Source of the DNA: Pollenia angustigena
Lineage: Eukaryota > Arthropoda > Insecta > Diptera > Polleniidae
DNA length: 64,000 bases
Direction of reading: 5' to 3'
Assembly: GCA_930367215.1 (NCBI GenBank)
Contig: OV884060.1
Coordinates: 182,725,253-182,789,252, forward strand
This document shows positions 36,255 through 48,990 of the stretch, piece by piece; positions within the stretch are counted from its first letter, which is position 1, and each line of letters begins with the position of its first letter. The position numbers and the translations under genes were made by a program. The notes below the pieces were generated by a model, which saw nothing but the letters and a program-made list of their open reading frames with translations, was not told the origin of the DNA and ran no database searches.

Positions 36255-36990
36255 TTAAGGCCGATAAAACCCAAAATTGTAAAAAATAACATGAGAACTT
36301 AAATTTGAATTAAAAATTTTTTTTATTGTTCTTCGTAAAGCGTCTAATTTTTGCTCGTTTTTCGAGCATTGCTGTCCGTATGTCTCGTATAGCACTAATT
36401 TTGTCTCTAAGGCACCAATTTTTGTTGGCTTATCAGCATTAGCTAGTAACTTCAACTTGCTTCACAGGAAATAAACGAGAGGTATCCAACCGCACGACCT
36501 TAAAGGCCAGATTTAGGAAAAAGACTAAACTGAGGACCTGCCGTGTCGGCTGAACCGGTGTTGTAGGATCTTAACCATTTACCAACAACCTATGCGTTTA
36601 TCAAGTGCTCTCTGAGTGTGAGTGCAACCAACAAACCCTAGTATTGAAGCTGGAGCTTTCTTATCTCCGCTGCTTTAGAAGTATCGAGCAGTATCTTTTA
36701 AATATCAACAGCACATAGAAAGGATCTGTCGTCATAATTCAAACTTTCACAAGTGAAAGCCCTTATGTAGTTCAGGAGCTCCCTTCTCACGTTTTTTGGT
36801 TGAAGCTACAGCCACCACATGTTCCCCAATAATATCATTCCATGAAAGCACCACTTTCTTCGAAAGAGCTTCGTTCTGTAAAACACACATTTCATGATAC
36901 AGTCAACTTCTTTAACAACATCGGCCCTTGGCTCTTCATCCATTCCAAATTCAGGTATCGGCTCTTTCATCCATAACTTTACTCCACTTA
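36255..36990 (-). pseudogene. Degenerate coding-like segment, family unknown
   Basis: The minus strand reads DEEPRADVVKEVDCIMK, then after a frame change CVLQNEALSKKVVLSWNDII followed by GEHVVAVASTKKREKGAPEL, ending in a stop near 36740. A second stretch downstream (36300-36455) reads KIGALETKLVLYETYGQQCS and then a Lys/Arg-rich helix. The residue mix is less A+T-driven than random frames here. There is no start, no intact frame and no family that I recognise. It may be a decayed transposon or host pseudogene. Confidence 0.35.
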
Positions 36991-37188
36991 AAAAACAGTA
37001 CCTCAACTTTTCGCCACTTCACAAAATCCACAACTTTATCCGTCACATTAAAAAAAACTGTCCATCGTCACTTAATTTGAAAAATACTAATCTTAAATTA
37101 ACATGGCACAATGTTGATTAAAAATTATAGTAAATTTATGCAAAAGTATGGACTTTATCTTGCTCAATATTAATATTAATTAATTTAG

Positions 37189-37540
37189 TAATTAGTGTTG
37201 TGGTTATTTTGTTGAACTATTTATGGTTTTCAATCCAAATTTTTAATATTTTTAATTAGGCTTAAGTTCATGAAATTTAATTTTTATTAAATTATTTTTA
37301 TGAAGAAAGGAATTTTACAACATGAAAATCAATTAAAATTGTTATTGATAATCTTTCATTCTTGACGTGGCTCAATAACAATTTTAATTGATTTTCATGT
37401 TGTAAAATTCCTTTCTACATAAAAATAATTTAATAAAAATTAAATTTCATGAACTTAAGCCTAATTAAAAATATTAAAAATTTGGATTGAAAACCATAAA
37501 TAGTTCAACAAAATAACCACAACACTAATTATTGTTAAAG
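37189..37540. repeat. Near-perfect ~165-bp inverted duplication
   Basis: AATTAGTGTTGTGGTTATTT and the following ~150 bases up to AACAATTTTAATTG are repeated in inverse from about 37375 to 37536, around a short spacer holding TCTTTCATTCTTGACGTGG. The arm is the AT-rich part of the tRNA-related repeat seen at 61500-62700. Two head-to-head copies, or one foldback event, would explain it. Confidence 0.8.
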
Positions 37541-37815
37541 CTAAGGCACGAGCTCTATGTGTACATTTGTCCTTCAAGTTGTGCTGAAAAAGGTCAACAG
37601 AAAAGAGAAAGACAAAGTGAAAAAAAAACAAAAAAATGTACTTGGACTTCAAGAAAAATTCTTGACGAAAGTACGAAAAAACAGAAGTAAAGGAAAAAAC
37701 ATATAAAATCAATTAAAATAGATAATCATTCAGGAAAGCAAATTTCGATCTACCAAATGTTAAAATACAATTTGGTTTAAGGATTGATGTTTGACTAGTG
37801 ACGTCAGCAGTCGTC

Positions 37816-37918
37816 GATGGCTGCGAGTGTAAGACGGCAAATCCATCTGAGGAGATCGAGTGGTTGCGATCGAAACATGTCATGGTAACCTGCCGGCCAG
37901 GGTTCGAGCCCGAGCCAC
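37816..37918 (+). pseudogene. tRNA-like head of a SINE-like repeat, copy 1
   Basis: GATGGCTGCGAGTG is A-box-like, and GGTTCGAGCCC (37901-37911) is a strong B box inside a T-arm-like stem (CCAGGGTTCGAGCCCGAG). The 3' GAGCC can pair with the 5' GGCT. The AT-rich tail follows (AAGATTATCAATAACAATTT and beyond). The anticodon region is over-long, so this is not a functional tRNA but a tRNA-derived unit. Confidence 0.55.
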
Positions 37919-38548
37919 GTCAATAATGAAAGATTATCAATAACAATTTTAATTGATTTTCATGTTGTAAAATTCCTTTCTTCATAAAAATAAATTAATA
38001 AAAATTAAATTTCATGAACTTAAGCCTAATTAAAAATATTATTAATTAATTTAGTATTGTGTAGAAACAATAACAACACTAAAAAAAGAAAACACATAAA
38101 TATTTTTATTTTCTTGTTAAAAATAATTTATAAAAAGGAGAAAATTCCCGTATTCTTTTTGCTAAAATAATTTAGTTAAATACATCAAATAAGAATGATG
38201 ACGAAACCATATCGGCCAAACTGCTGACGTCTTTTAATTGTGGGTACTTCTGTAAACTTCTGTAAGGCAGTACAACAAAAGTTAAACATGTTATAACCAT
38301 AGCTGCCAGTTAAAAGGTTTCCAAAATCGGCAAATATTGCATAAAAAATCGTCAAATTGACTTACTTCAATCGTCAGAAATATTATTATTGTAAAATAAC
38401 ACTTACTTTTGTTAGTATTAGAAAATTTTAAACTATTTTGCATTTGATTTTTGAGTTCATCAAATTAAATTTTCATTCAATTATTTTCACTGAGGAAGGA
38501 ATTTTACAACTTAGAATTTATTAAAATTTTATTGATAATTTTTCTTAG

Positions 38549-38662
38549 GCTGAGCCGAGATTTGAACCCGGGTTGATTTTTACATGTTTCAAGAATCACC
38601 ACATTCTATCCTCAGAAAATCTTTGAGTTCTAACCACTGCACCACTGCGGTGCCCGTCAGCC
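38549..38662 (-). pseudogene. tRNA-like head of a SINE-like repeat, divergent copy
   Basis: On the minus strand, GCACCGCAGTGGTGCAGTGG then TTAG is an A-box-like start. CCCGGGTTCAAATCTCGG forms the B box and T-arm. The following AT-rich tail with GAAGGAATTTTACAAC matches the tail of the 37.8-, 61.9- and 62.5-kb copies. Confidence 0.6.
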
Positions 38663-39824
38663 AACAGTCAAACATCAATCCTTTAACCAGTAGTACTGGT
38701 GGTTCGAAATTTGCTGTTATTATAATTTTTTAAATTTCAAATTACATGTTGCCTCCTTTGCTTTGATTTAAAAATTATACATTATTTAAAAAAATCTCTA
38801 AAATAAACAAACGGCTGTACTCACTCCAATTGACTTTATCCTCTTATCATTTCTTATATATTTTTTACACCTTTTGGGGAGCAAATAAGACAACTGTATA
38901 TTTTTTTTAAAAAAATTTAATTTGAATTCTTAGAACTTAAGGGGGCACATATGTGTACCTCAGGTCTTAAAATATGAAAAATTTCAACGTAAATTCTTAA
39001 TTTCTTAAGATCTGAACTGAACCGATTAAGTAAAGGGCTTATTAACTATTTGTTTTATGTAATTTAAATTTTCGGTTTTTATTATTTTTTTTAATTTTTT
39101 TATTCAGTTTTATTTCAGTTTTTTAAAAATCTAAAATAGAAAAATATTTGAAAAACATTTTGGTAGTACATATAAGTTAATTCCCGATGCTTGTCCACAG
39201 ATGACTTTGCTTGCCTTGGTATTGTTCAGGATGATATGAATCCGAATATGCTAAAATTAAAAATAAAGAATTAGTGACTCGAACGAATACCATTAATCAT
39301 TCATAAAAAAGTACAAAAATTTGGTGCCACATGAACTGAGAAATATCAAACACCGATTTTACTTATCAGAAACTCTGGTGCAGTGCTAAAAAATGGATCT
39401 TTTAACAGAGTTACCAGCGTAAACAATTATATTTGCATATGTATTCAAATATTATGCGTTTCTTACATGGAAAGATAACTGTAAACCAAACAATATAAAG
39501 TATACAAAAATTTATTTTTACATTGATTGTATTTTTTTGTGTGTAGGTTATAACAAATACCTAATGTAGTACAGAGTTTTCAAATAAAAAATCTAGTTAA
39601 ACAAATTTACAGTTAGTCTACAGAGATGACTGACTATTATTTAAAGTTTGCCTGTGCGTCTATGAGACTGTATGCTAAATTACACACAGTGTATGCATGG
39701 AAAATAATTTGTGTGTATGTATGTGAATGTTTCAAAAAGCTTATTTAGAATAATTTTACAACACAAAAATGTTGTGAATTTTACCCTAAAAATGACTCAA
39801 AAAAGGACAGTAAATACAAAATTA
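38663..39824. other. A+T-rich unassigned DNA
   Basis: No gene, RNA or recognisable element. Confidence 0.6.
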
Positions 39825-40197
39825 CCCTGCAAATAAAATTGGACCACCTGAGCCATTTTGATAAAATGGACTACTCCATGGACTGGTCCGATGTAATGTA
39901 AGCATGGACCATGTCATTGTTAAAAAGTGTTTGTAGTGAGATGACATGTCTTCGTTTTTTAACGACATGCTTTCGTTTTTAAACGACTTCAAACTAATCC
40001 TCTTGAGTATACCATGGAGTAGTTTTAAATCTACTCCTTAGTGGTCCAATGATGGGTTATATGGTCCTCTCCTAGGACATCGTAATGTTAAATAGACCAG
40101 GTTTTTTCCATACGTTTGGGTTACTCTTGGACTAGTACTGGTCCGTTGTGGACTACTCTTTACACGCGTGTTTGGACTGGTCCTATTATTTGCAGGG
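39825..40197. mobile_element. TA-flanked MITE, CCCTGCAAATAA ends, copy 2
   Basis: It starts CCCTGCAAATAAAATTGGAC and ends TTATTTGCAGGG, with TA on both sides (39823-39824 and 40198-40199). It aligns end to end with 18359-18728, including the paired ATGACATGTCTTCGTTTTTT/ACATGCTTTCGTTTTTAAAC blocks. Confidence 0.85.
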
Positions 40198-40533
40198 TAA
40201 GAATGAAAATGTACACACATACGCACATACACATGCATAAACAGAATAAAAAAGACATAAATTTTTATTTTTTTAGGTGAAATTTAAGAAAAAATAAATA
40301 AGTTTGATTTTTTCTCTTTCTTTGTTTATAAGTTTGACAAGAAACGTTATTACCTGGGCAAGTTTTAATATGAACAAAACAAAATTGAAATAGCCCAGTA
40401 AAAATCTTACATCAAGAGAGATGAAAATAAGCAAGAATATGTTCAAAAATACAGTGAAAGAGTAAATTTTACTACGTTGTAGTTGTAGTAAATTTTTGTT
40501 CCATATCGCAGAAAAGTCTGAGTTCACACTATG

Positions 40534-40642
40534 AAAGTTTTCTTTCAGAAAGTCTGAGTTTATGGGTGAGAGAATGAAGAGAAGAAAAGCATGTTCTCTT
40601 CCCCTCTCACCAATAAATTCAGACTTTCTGAAAGAAAACTTT
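40534..40642. repeat. Hairpin with ~39-bp arms
   Basis: AAAGTTTTCTTTCAGAAAGT then CTGAGTTTAT and GGGTGAGAG on the left is matched in inverse by CTCTCACC-AATAAATTCAGAC to AACTTT on the right. It is likely a small MITE core; no target duplication was identified. Confidence 0.65.
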
Positions 40643-40910
40643 AATAACAAAAGTAAAAATATGTTGCGATAATTGTTAGTCAATTTTCGTTGACAATTAC
40701 TGCTAACATAAAACGTCAAATTTGGTTGTCAATTAAAAAAAGAAGCAAAACGAAAAAAAAGAAGTAAATTTTGCGAAAAAGAAAATAAGTTTGTGAAATG
40801 GTATGAAATTATAATTGAAGTAAAAGAATTAAAAATAAACAGTACAATAAAATTGCAAAATTATATTTGCTAATATAATTTTTTTCTTATTCGATCTTTG
40901 TTATCTTATA

Positions 40911-41825
40911 TATATAAAATTGTAACGTTACTGACTGATTCATAATCGGACAGCCTAAACGCCTGAAGCTAAAAACTTGAAATTTGGAACAAAGATTGGT
41001 CACTCCCCAAATCGATCCACTAAGACGGGATTTTTGGAAATTCCGATGTTTAGTGGGTAAAACAGAGTAAAAACGGGAAAATTCGGTAACATTATATCTC
41101 CAAAACTAAAAAAAAACAACAAAAATGTAATAGTTAATAATGTCGTTGTTCTTTAGAAAAATAAGCGGACAGGTGTCTGGTACTTTTTTGAAATTTTGCC
41201 CTATTATATAGTGAACGGGTAAAACCTGAATTTTGGTACTTTTTTGACAACCCATCTATCTTTTGATTGAACATAGAAACAAAGTTAATACCACATTCGA
41301 AACTTACTAAAAAAAATACGAATATGAATTTGGTACTTTTTGGAAATTCGAACATTTATGAGATGAAAATCGTAACTATTTTTGGTCCTTTTTTACAAAA
41401 CATTTTTCTCCATTCATTGACGTATTCGTACTAAATTGTGGGCTGCCATTACAATACTGAAATTTTTGATACTTTAATGGGGGGGAAAAGTACCCAAAAA
41501 AGAAAAACCGGGAAATTTTATATTCTTTTTTTATTATCTTAAAACATAAGATTCAACATGCAGTGTCCTGAGTGAATAAGAATCTATTGCGAAACAGTTT
41601 TTAGTATTGGACCTAGAAACATAAAATGTAAGATGCAATGTCCTTGGTGGATGAGAATCTATAAGAGTGTACTTTTCTTATTCTTTGACTGGTCCTTTTT
41701 GAATTTCCGTTGGTATTGGACCTAGAAAGATAAAATTGAACATGCAAGGTCCTGAGTTAATGAGAAAATACATTTTGGCATAAAAAGAGACGCTAACGAA
41801 GTAACGGATTAAATGCTTGTTATTA
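40911..41825 (+). repeat. Interspersed repeat T, short copy
   Basis: The start ATATATAAAATTGTAACGTT is followed by ACTGACTGATTC, GCCTAAACGCCTGAAGCTAA, GTCACTCCCCAAATCGATCC and several TGGTACTTTTT blocks. The end is GACGCTAACGAAGTAACGG then ATTAAATGCTTGTTA. It is an inverse relative of 45371-47856 but with only about three minisatellite units. A TA tract, a GACT run and a core resemble mini-me-like non-autonomous repeats (inference). Confidence 0.7.
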
Positions 41826-42399
41826 TATGAAAATATTAATTTTATTTCAACAAAAAAAGTATTTAATAAAATTAATACTTTTATATAAAAAAAGGCCTCA
41901 AGCTTAAAAAATAAATAAACATTTTAATAATAAAGTCGAATAAGAAAGAATGTATATTAATAAAAATTATGTTTGCAAGATGGCGTCATTTTTTACAATA
42001 CATCTTCTCCCTTGATTTTTTCATATTATGAGTTATCATAAATATTAGGGTATTCCAACGATAAACTTTTGTTCGATCAATCGCAATATAAAATTAATGA
42101 CAAACTGATATGTTTATTTGAATTATTTACGATAGTGTTGTATTATTTAATACAACATTTAAGTATTTTGCAGTGTTGTGTCCGTCTTCAAAACAAGACA
42201 ACATTGTATGAATTCGCCTTGAACAAAAGCATTAGTTTAACTAGAGTTTAGTTTTGTGCAAAACAAAAATCCTTTAGAAATATTGTTTTGTAATGCTTTT
42301 TACTATCTCAAATATTTACTTGTGAAGTGGTAAACTCATAAGTTATTTTTTACTACAGTTTTGCAAATATGTAAATCTCAATTAAATTCGTGTTCATAG

Positions 42400-42979
42400 T
42401 TGGGGGATTCACAAGGTGTCATAAAGTCATATGTCTTAAAATAATAACATGAAAAAATACGACTGTTGTGAACAACCCCTCATAATTTAGTATGCTATTT
42501 TGAATTTAAATCAGCTGATTTAAAACAAATATAAAAAATAAATAATAAACTAACATCAAAATTTTTTTTAATTCTTTTCCATGAATTAATAAATTAAATT
42601 GGATCTTACTTGACTATTTTCCATTTTGCAGACGCAAATAAGAAATAAATTTTATTTTGTTTGTTTACCAAACAGCAGAGTCATAAGCCGATCTTATTTG
42701 ACGCCGCAAAAATTGCTAGCCGCAGGTAAAATTTTGATGTTAACCGGATAAAATTATACCATCAACGGCGACGGCTACGAGAACTAACGGGATACGGCTT
42801 AGCCGCTCAGCTCTGGTCTCTTCTGATTAATAACGACAGCACAATAAACATAGCAAGCAACGTTCTATTAATTTAAGACACTTTTTGTTTACAAAGCAAC
42901 AACAATATTTTTAAACCATTGTAAAATGTTAGAACATTATGACAATATAACATGATAGCACACCTTGTGAATACCCCAA
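42400..42979. mobile_element. TIR element, TTGGGGGATTCACAAGGTGT ends
   Basis: TTGGGGGATTCACAAGGTGT at the left and ACACCTTGTGAATACCCCAA at the right differ at one position in 20. Subterminal TAACATGA/TCATGTTA continue the arms. A GC-richer interior (42670-42830) has CGCCGCAAAAATTGCTAGCCG and TACGGCTTAGCCGC. No clear target duplication. Confidence 0.75.
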
Positions 42980-44577
42980 GTATTACGGCATAAAAAATAG
43001 TACAAAAAGGCAGCACAATATGTTTCGTCTCATGACGCCTCTGAGTGACTTTAGCCAATCGATCAAATTTGTTTTAACTTTTTAAATAAACATTTTTTTT
43101 CTAGAGACCTAATAAACCATAAAATATTGCAATATGTATGCATTTTTCCAAATTTTAACGCAAATGCAAAAACTAAATTTTTTAAGCAAAAAAGCTTAAC
43201 AACTTGCCCTTACTAGACCTGCTGCCTAATGTATAAAAATGTTTAAATGTATGGATTTTAAATAAAAATGTTAATTAGTATGTAAACATGGTATGAACGT
43301 ATATACATATGTATGTAAATAACTGTGGTCACGTAGAAATTGTCATCATGTTTGTCATTTTGTTTTGGTGGGTTGATATACAAATTTAAAATCTCCACCC
43401 CACTTTATTGCTCAATTTATGTTCAGCATTTAAAACTTTTTTTGTTGTTGTTTTTTTATAACCCAAGTTCTTTCTTAAGGGATATTTTAACCTTTTAAAT
43501 TTATAACTCTAGAGTTCGTAATTATTATGTAATTTTTTTTTTTGGAAGTTTTAAACAAAGTTAAACAACAGTTAATTATGTTGTGAAATTTAATATAAGT
43601 ATTAGAAAGTTTCCTAAAGTCACTTTTAATTGATTATTTTTATGGATTTTTCCCCCCAGGAATTTGAGGGACTATACTGTCGTTGACAACAACAATTAAA
43701 ATTTTTATTGATCTTTTTGTAAATTTTTGGTTTTTTTAGGACACCTGTCATTATGGCTTATTAAGTTGTTGGATTAGTTGTGTTCAAATACTTTACTAGC
43801 TGAAACTTACAATACAGAGAATAAATATAAATTTTACCAAAGTTTTTTCCCAATTACATTTTTTCCTGTTTTTCATTCTTTAAGGCCTATGTTCCTTAAA
43901 GAATGAAAATAATTTAAAAAAAATAAAAAAATTTCCCGCAATTTTTTATCCCCGGAAAGGTGGGAAATAAAAATAATTTTTTTTTTGATTTATTTACTTA
44001 ATTCGCCAATGAAGCTAATATTTCGAACTGGTTAGTATGCTTAAAATATTGAACATAAGGTATTTGGTATACAGCAAAAAAAAAATTTAAGATAAAAGTT
44101 ATTTTAAGACACTTGGGCTGGGCTTCGAAGATCTCGGTTAAACTAGTTTTAGTTAAACTGAAAACAGATTTGTACCGCCATTACCAAATATGTACACAAA
44201 ATTTTGACGGGACAGTTTTGCTTAAAATATTGGTCTTTAATGAAATAATAAATAAAATCACATTTCGCCGGAAAATCCGAGTTTCAGACAACGTTAAGCT
44301 AAGTTTAAATTTAAACCACATCTCAAAAACCCGGCCTTAAGGGGTTGTTTTTGATGACAATATAATCAGAAAAATCCAAATCCAAATTTGCATAACTAGA
44401 CTGAAAGCATTGAAGTCTTAGGGGAATATGATTTCTGGAAGTGCGAATATGAACTGAAAACTCGACACTACGAAGCAGGAATTCTGAAACAATTTCAGCG
44501 TTTAACATATGAAGGAGGAATTCAAATTACCCTATTAAATAACTTATTTATTATTAGTTATATACTCTTAAACAGCA
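42980..44577. other. A+T-rich unassigned DNA
   Basis: A 12-bp-arm hairpin (CATTCTTTAAGG/CCTTAAAGAATG) lies at 43875-43906. No gene is recognised. Confidence 0.5.
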
Positions 44578-44965
44578 GTGGTCAAAAAATGTATACTAAG
44601 TTTGTTATTCCATATGAATCTTATTTATATTCCTCTAAGCCCCCATTAAGTATATAAATTCAGGGTCCTTGAATAATCTTAAGTCGATTTAGCCATGTCC
44701 ATCTGTTAAAATTACGCTTACTTTCGAATGAGTCAGCAGAAAAAAAGATTTGGGTGTCAATTAGTTTTTAGTTCTCCCAATTTTTGGATTAAAATCCAGC
44801 AGAATCGGTTTATTAGGAAAAGAGTTGTGCACCTAAATGTGGAACAACCGCCCTAAAAGCATTACAAAAACCAACATAAATGGGTGGCGTTTTATATTTC
44901 ACTAAATTTCATGAAGATCGGTTTATTATTTATCTTAGGCCCCATATAAAGACTATTCTTGGAAT
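44578..44965 (+). repeat. mini-me-type repeat, 5' part
   Basis: ACTAAGTTTGTTATTCC, then AGTATATAAATTCAGGGTCC, the core AAGTCGATTTAGCCATGTCC and later GAAGATCGGTTTATTATTTA with GGCCCCATATAAAG match the mini-me copies at 24-27 kb. The first bases and the 3' end are missing or decayed. Confidence 0.7.
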
Positions 44966-45370
44966 ATTTTTCTATTACATATGCATGTTCCACATTGTAT
45001 ATATAAATATACAATAAATAAATAAATTATAATAAATATTTGGCCTTTTTTGTTTAGCTGATTTCGCAAAATTTTTAGATTTGCATGCATTTAAAAAAAA
45101 TAAAAATATATAAAAAACACTTTTGATATTTTAATTAAAATTTTAAATAATTCAATAAACTATTACCAATTAATAAAAAAAATTAATGAAATAATTATTC
45201 CCCGGGAAAAACGGTTAGGAAAATGACAGTTCTTATTATTTTAAAACTTCAGTTTTTTTCCAAAATTTTATTTCTCTTACTTCCGCTTTAATAATTCTTA
45301 TTAATTTTTAGTTAATTGTTAAAATTTATTTAAAATAATTGCAACATTTAGCACATTTGTCTATTTATAA

Positions 45371-47856
45371 TTAACTAGCATTTAACCCGCTTCTTCGTTA
45401 GCATCTCCTTTTTCTTCGTGGACATATTTTTATGCCAAAGTTTATTTTTCTAGGTTTAAACTTGCTTAAATTCTAGCATTTAATTCACTACTTTGTAATC
45501 CGGCCTTTCCTTTCGTCGACATATTTATATGCCAAAGTATATGTATCTAGGTTTTAGCGCAAAAATTCCAAAAAAATTTTTTCTCATGGGTTGATATTCA
45601 CACAGGACTTTGTACCTATATATTGTGTTTCTAAGTTCAATATTATAGAAAATTCAAAAAGTACCACTCGTAGGACACAAAAGCAAATGAAAGAAATTTA
45701 ATTTCCAGTATTATCCTTTTTGATACTTTTTCTCCCCATTTATGTATGTACCAGACACCTGTCCGTTTATTTTTTTAATGAACAATAATAAGTATTAAAT
45801 TTTTTGTATCTCTTTTTGTTTAGGAGATATAAGGTTAGCGAATTTTTCTAATGAACAACAATAAGTGCTGATGTTTTTTATCTCTTTTAGTTTAGGAGGT
45901 ATGAGGTCCGCGGGATCGATATACATAGGTACAATTTTCACCCCTTAAACGTTCGAATTTCGAAAAAGTACCAAATTCGCATTTTTGTTTTTTAGATAAG
46001 TTACAAATGTTATATAATTTTGATTTCTATACGTATTGGTTTAAAAGCTAAATGGTGAAAAAAAGTTCCAAAATACAGGTTTTATCCGTTTACTACCTAA
46101 AACGACCGAATTTCATAAAAGTACCAGACACCAATTTGCTTTTTTATGTAATGCACAAAAGCAAATATTAAATTAAAAAAGTACCAGTTTATTTAAAAAA
46201 AATACCAGTAAGAGAACGAAAAAGTAGCAAAAAATCCCTCTAACAGATTCTCATTCACTCAGGAACTTGCATGTTTAATTTTATGTTTCTAGATCCAATA
46301 AATACGGAAATATAAATGGTACCAGTTAAAGAACAAAATAGTACCAAAAAGCCCTCTTACAGATTTTCATTCACTCAGGACCTTGCATGTTTGATTTTAT
46401 GTTTCTAGGTCCAATACTAACGGAAATTCAAAAAGTACCAGTTGAAAAAAATTCAAAAAATTCCCTCTTATAGATTCTTATCCACTTAGGGCATTGCGTC
46501 TTGAATTTTATGTTTCTAAGTCCAATAATAACGGATATTCAAAAAGTTCCAGTTTATTAACTAAAAAGTACCAATAAGCGCTTTTAGAGATTCTCATTCA
46601 CTCAGGACCATGCAGGTTTAATTTTATGTTCATTAGACCAACATTAGCGAAAATTTAAAAAAAGTACCAGTTAAAAAACAAAAAACTCAAGACCTTCCAT
46701 GTTTAATTGTATGTTTCTAGGTCCAATACTAACGGAAATTCAAAAAGTACCAGCTAACGAATAAAAAAGTACCAATAACATCCCACTAAAAGATTCTCAT
46801 TTACACAGGATCGTTCATGTTTAATTTTATGTTTATAGGTCCAATACTGACGGAAATTCAAAAAGTACCAGTAAATGAACAAAAAAGTACCAAAAACTTC
46901 CCTCTTATAGATTCTTATCTTATCAAGGACCTTGCATGTTTAATTTTATCTTTCTAGGTCCAATACCAACGGAAATTCAAAAAGTACCAGTCAAAGAATA
47001 AAAAAGTACCAAAAAGTTCACTCTTATAGATTCGCATTCACCCAGGACATTGCATATTGAATTTTATGTTTCTATGTCCAATACTAACAGAAATTCAAAA
47101 AGTTCCAGGTAATGAACAAAAAAGTACCAAAAAGTTCCGTCATAGATTCTTATCCACTCAGGACATTGCATGTTGAATCTTATGTTTTTAGGTCCAACAT
47201 AAACGATAATTCAAAAAATACCAGTTGTAGAACCAAAAAGCTAAAGAAAAATATCAAATTTCCCGTATTTCCTTTTTTTTGGTAAAATTTTTTTTCTCCC
47301 CATCAAAGTATATTAAAATTTCAGTATTGTAGTGGGGGCCCATTATTTAGTACGAGTATGTTAATGAATGGAGAAAAATAGCGATGATTATCACCCCTTA
47401 AATGTTCGAATTTCGAAAAAGTACCAAATAATATTCGTATTTTTTTGATAGGTTTCGAATGTGGTATAAACTTTGTTTCTATGTTTATTGGTTCAAAAGA
47501 TAGATGGGGTGTCAAAAAAGTACCAAAATTCAGGTTTTACCCGTTTACTCCCTAATAGGGCCAAATTTCAAAAAAGTACCAGACACCTGTCCGCTTATTT
47601 TTGTAAAGAACAACGATAAGTATTACATTTTTTTTGTATCTCTTTTATTTTTGGAGATATAAGGTTACCGCATTTTCCCGTTTTTACCCTTTTTTACCCC
47701 CTAAACATTCGAATTTCCGAAAATCCCGTCTTAGTGGATCGATTTGGGGAGTGACCAATCTCTGGTCCAAATTTCAAGTGTTTAGCTTCAGGCGTTTAGG
47801 CTTCGCGATGAAGAATCAGTGAGTCAGTCAGTCAGAAACGTTACAATTTTATATAT
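45371..47856 (-). repeat. Interspersed repeat T, long copy with minisatellite
   Basis: Read on the minus strand it starts ATATAAAATTGTAACGTTTC, then TGACTGACTGACT, and ends ATGCTAACGAAGAAGCGGGT then TAAATGCTAG, like 40911-41825 in reverse. The middle holds the expanded array at 46200-47260. The direct neighbour downstream (47880) is the end of the hAT remnant. The open frames in it are repeat by-products. Confidence 0.7.
46200..47260 (+). repeat. Minisatellite, ~115-bp units, about nine copies
   Basis: Each unit contains TTTCTAGGTCCAATACTAAC then GGAAATTCAAAAAGTACCAG, AACAAAAAAGTACCAAAAA, and AGATTCTCATTCACTCAGGA with CCTTGCATGTTTAATTTTAT. Units start near 46275, 46390, 46505, 46615, 46705, 46818, 46938, 47055 and 47172. 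The spacing is too long and the units too variable for a CRISPR array. Confidence 0.85.
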
Positions 47857-48990
47857 CAATGGTTTTCTTCCGCAACCACTAGGGCTTGCAAATTTACCGA
47901 CTTTTTCAATTACCGGTAATTCGTTAATTTATGTGGAAAAATCCGGTAAACCAGGAATTTACCGGTAATTTTAAGTGTATTTTAGTTAGTGGATATTTTA
48001 TTCAAACTAATTAATTATAAAATTTTGTTTAATAAAATTCATTCAGTTATTTGATTTAATCATTCTTTTATTTTATTAATTCATAACATTATAATATATA
48101 AAAAAAGTGTAAACGTAAATTGGAAAAAAAATTAAAACTTCATTTACCTCGGATGTTCTGTTCTTGAAAAAATTCCATTTCCCTTTTAATAATATTCGCT
48201 TATCCTTTAGCTTTAGGTGATTTTGGCCGACTACTTGCCAAATTCGATTTATTCATCTTCTGCTGAATTGTAAATTGCAACTTTTCTTTCATTGTTAACG
48301 CTGGCGATGCTGATGTTGACGGAATTGCACGCTCATCTGAAGTACATGCTTCTGAATCTGAAATTTCAGTTTCGGACTCTTCATTTAACGTAAACCATTC
48401 AATTAATTCAACAATTTTTTTTTTATTATCAATGGTGTTGCTGTTTTATTAAATATTTCATAATTACACACTGCTACAAAAAAACACTTTTTGTCAGAAC
48501 TTGAAAACCGACCTAGTGGAGGTTGTAGGCCTAGGTGAGGACATACAAAAACCGTTTTCAAAAATTTTGAAACACCCTCAAAATTTTGAGTAATTTTAAA
48601 AAAACTGTTTTAGGGTAGGTCGTAGCACTTAACTTCATCTAATTCACACATTTTTTGTTCGATTTTAAAATTTTAAACAGTTTTGGAAAGGCAAATAATT
48701 AAGCTTTTATGAAGTGTATTCATAAAAAATATATTCTAAGAAATTAGGTGAGTATTTTTCAAAAGTTTCTAATTTTTTTTATTTTTTTCCCTAATTTTTC
48801 AAGTTCAACAAGAGTTATTTTAATTTTTTTCTATGAAAACCTATTTTTGTTTGCACTGTATTTTAAAGATAATTTTATGTAGAAAAAAACGAGATATGAT
48901 TTGTTAAAATCGGTTTATATTTGCAAAAGTTACTAAAATTTTTCTAAAGTACAAATTTTGCGATAGCTTAACCTAAGTTAACATGTGTAG

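Noticed and set aside
36490..36600. Possible minus-strand tRNA-like element (GTTGTTGGTAAATGGTTAAG, then GGTTCAGCCG)
   Set aside because: The A-box-like part is fair, but the B box is poor and no stems are visible.
40273..40719. 148-codon minus-strand frame, the longest outside the transposons
   Set aside because: Hydrophobic/Phe-Leu-Lys composition follows from A+T content, and it spans the 40534-40642 hairpin; no family is recognised.
46200..47260. Regularly spaced repeats that could suggest a CRISPR array
   Set aside because: The units are ~115 bp, drift in sequence throughout, have no distinct spacers, and belong to an interspersed eukaryotic repeat.
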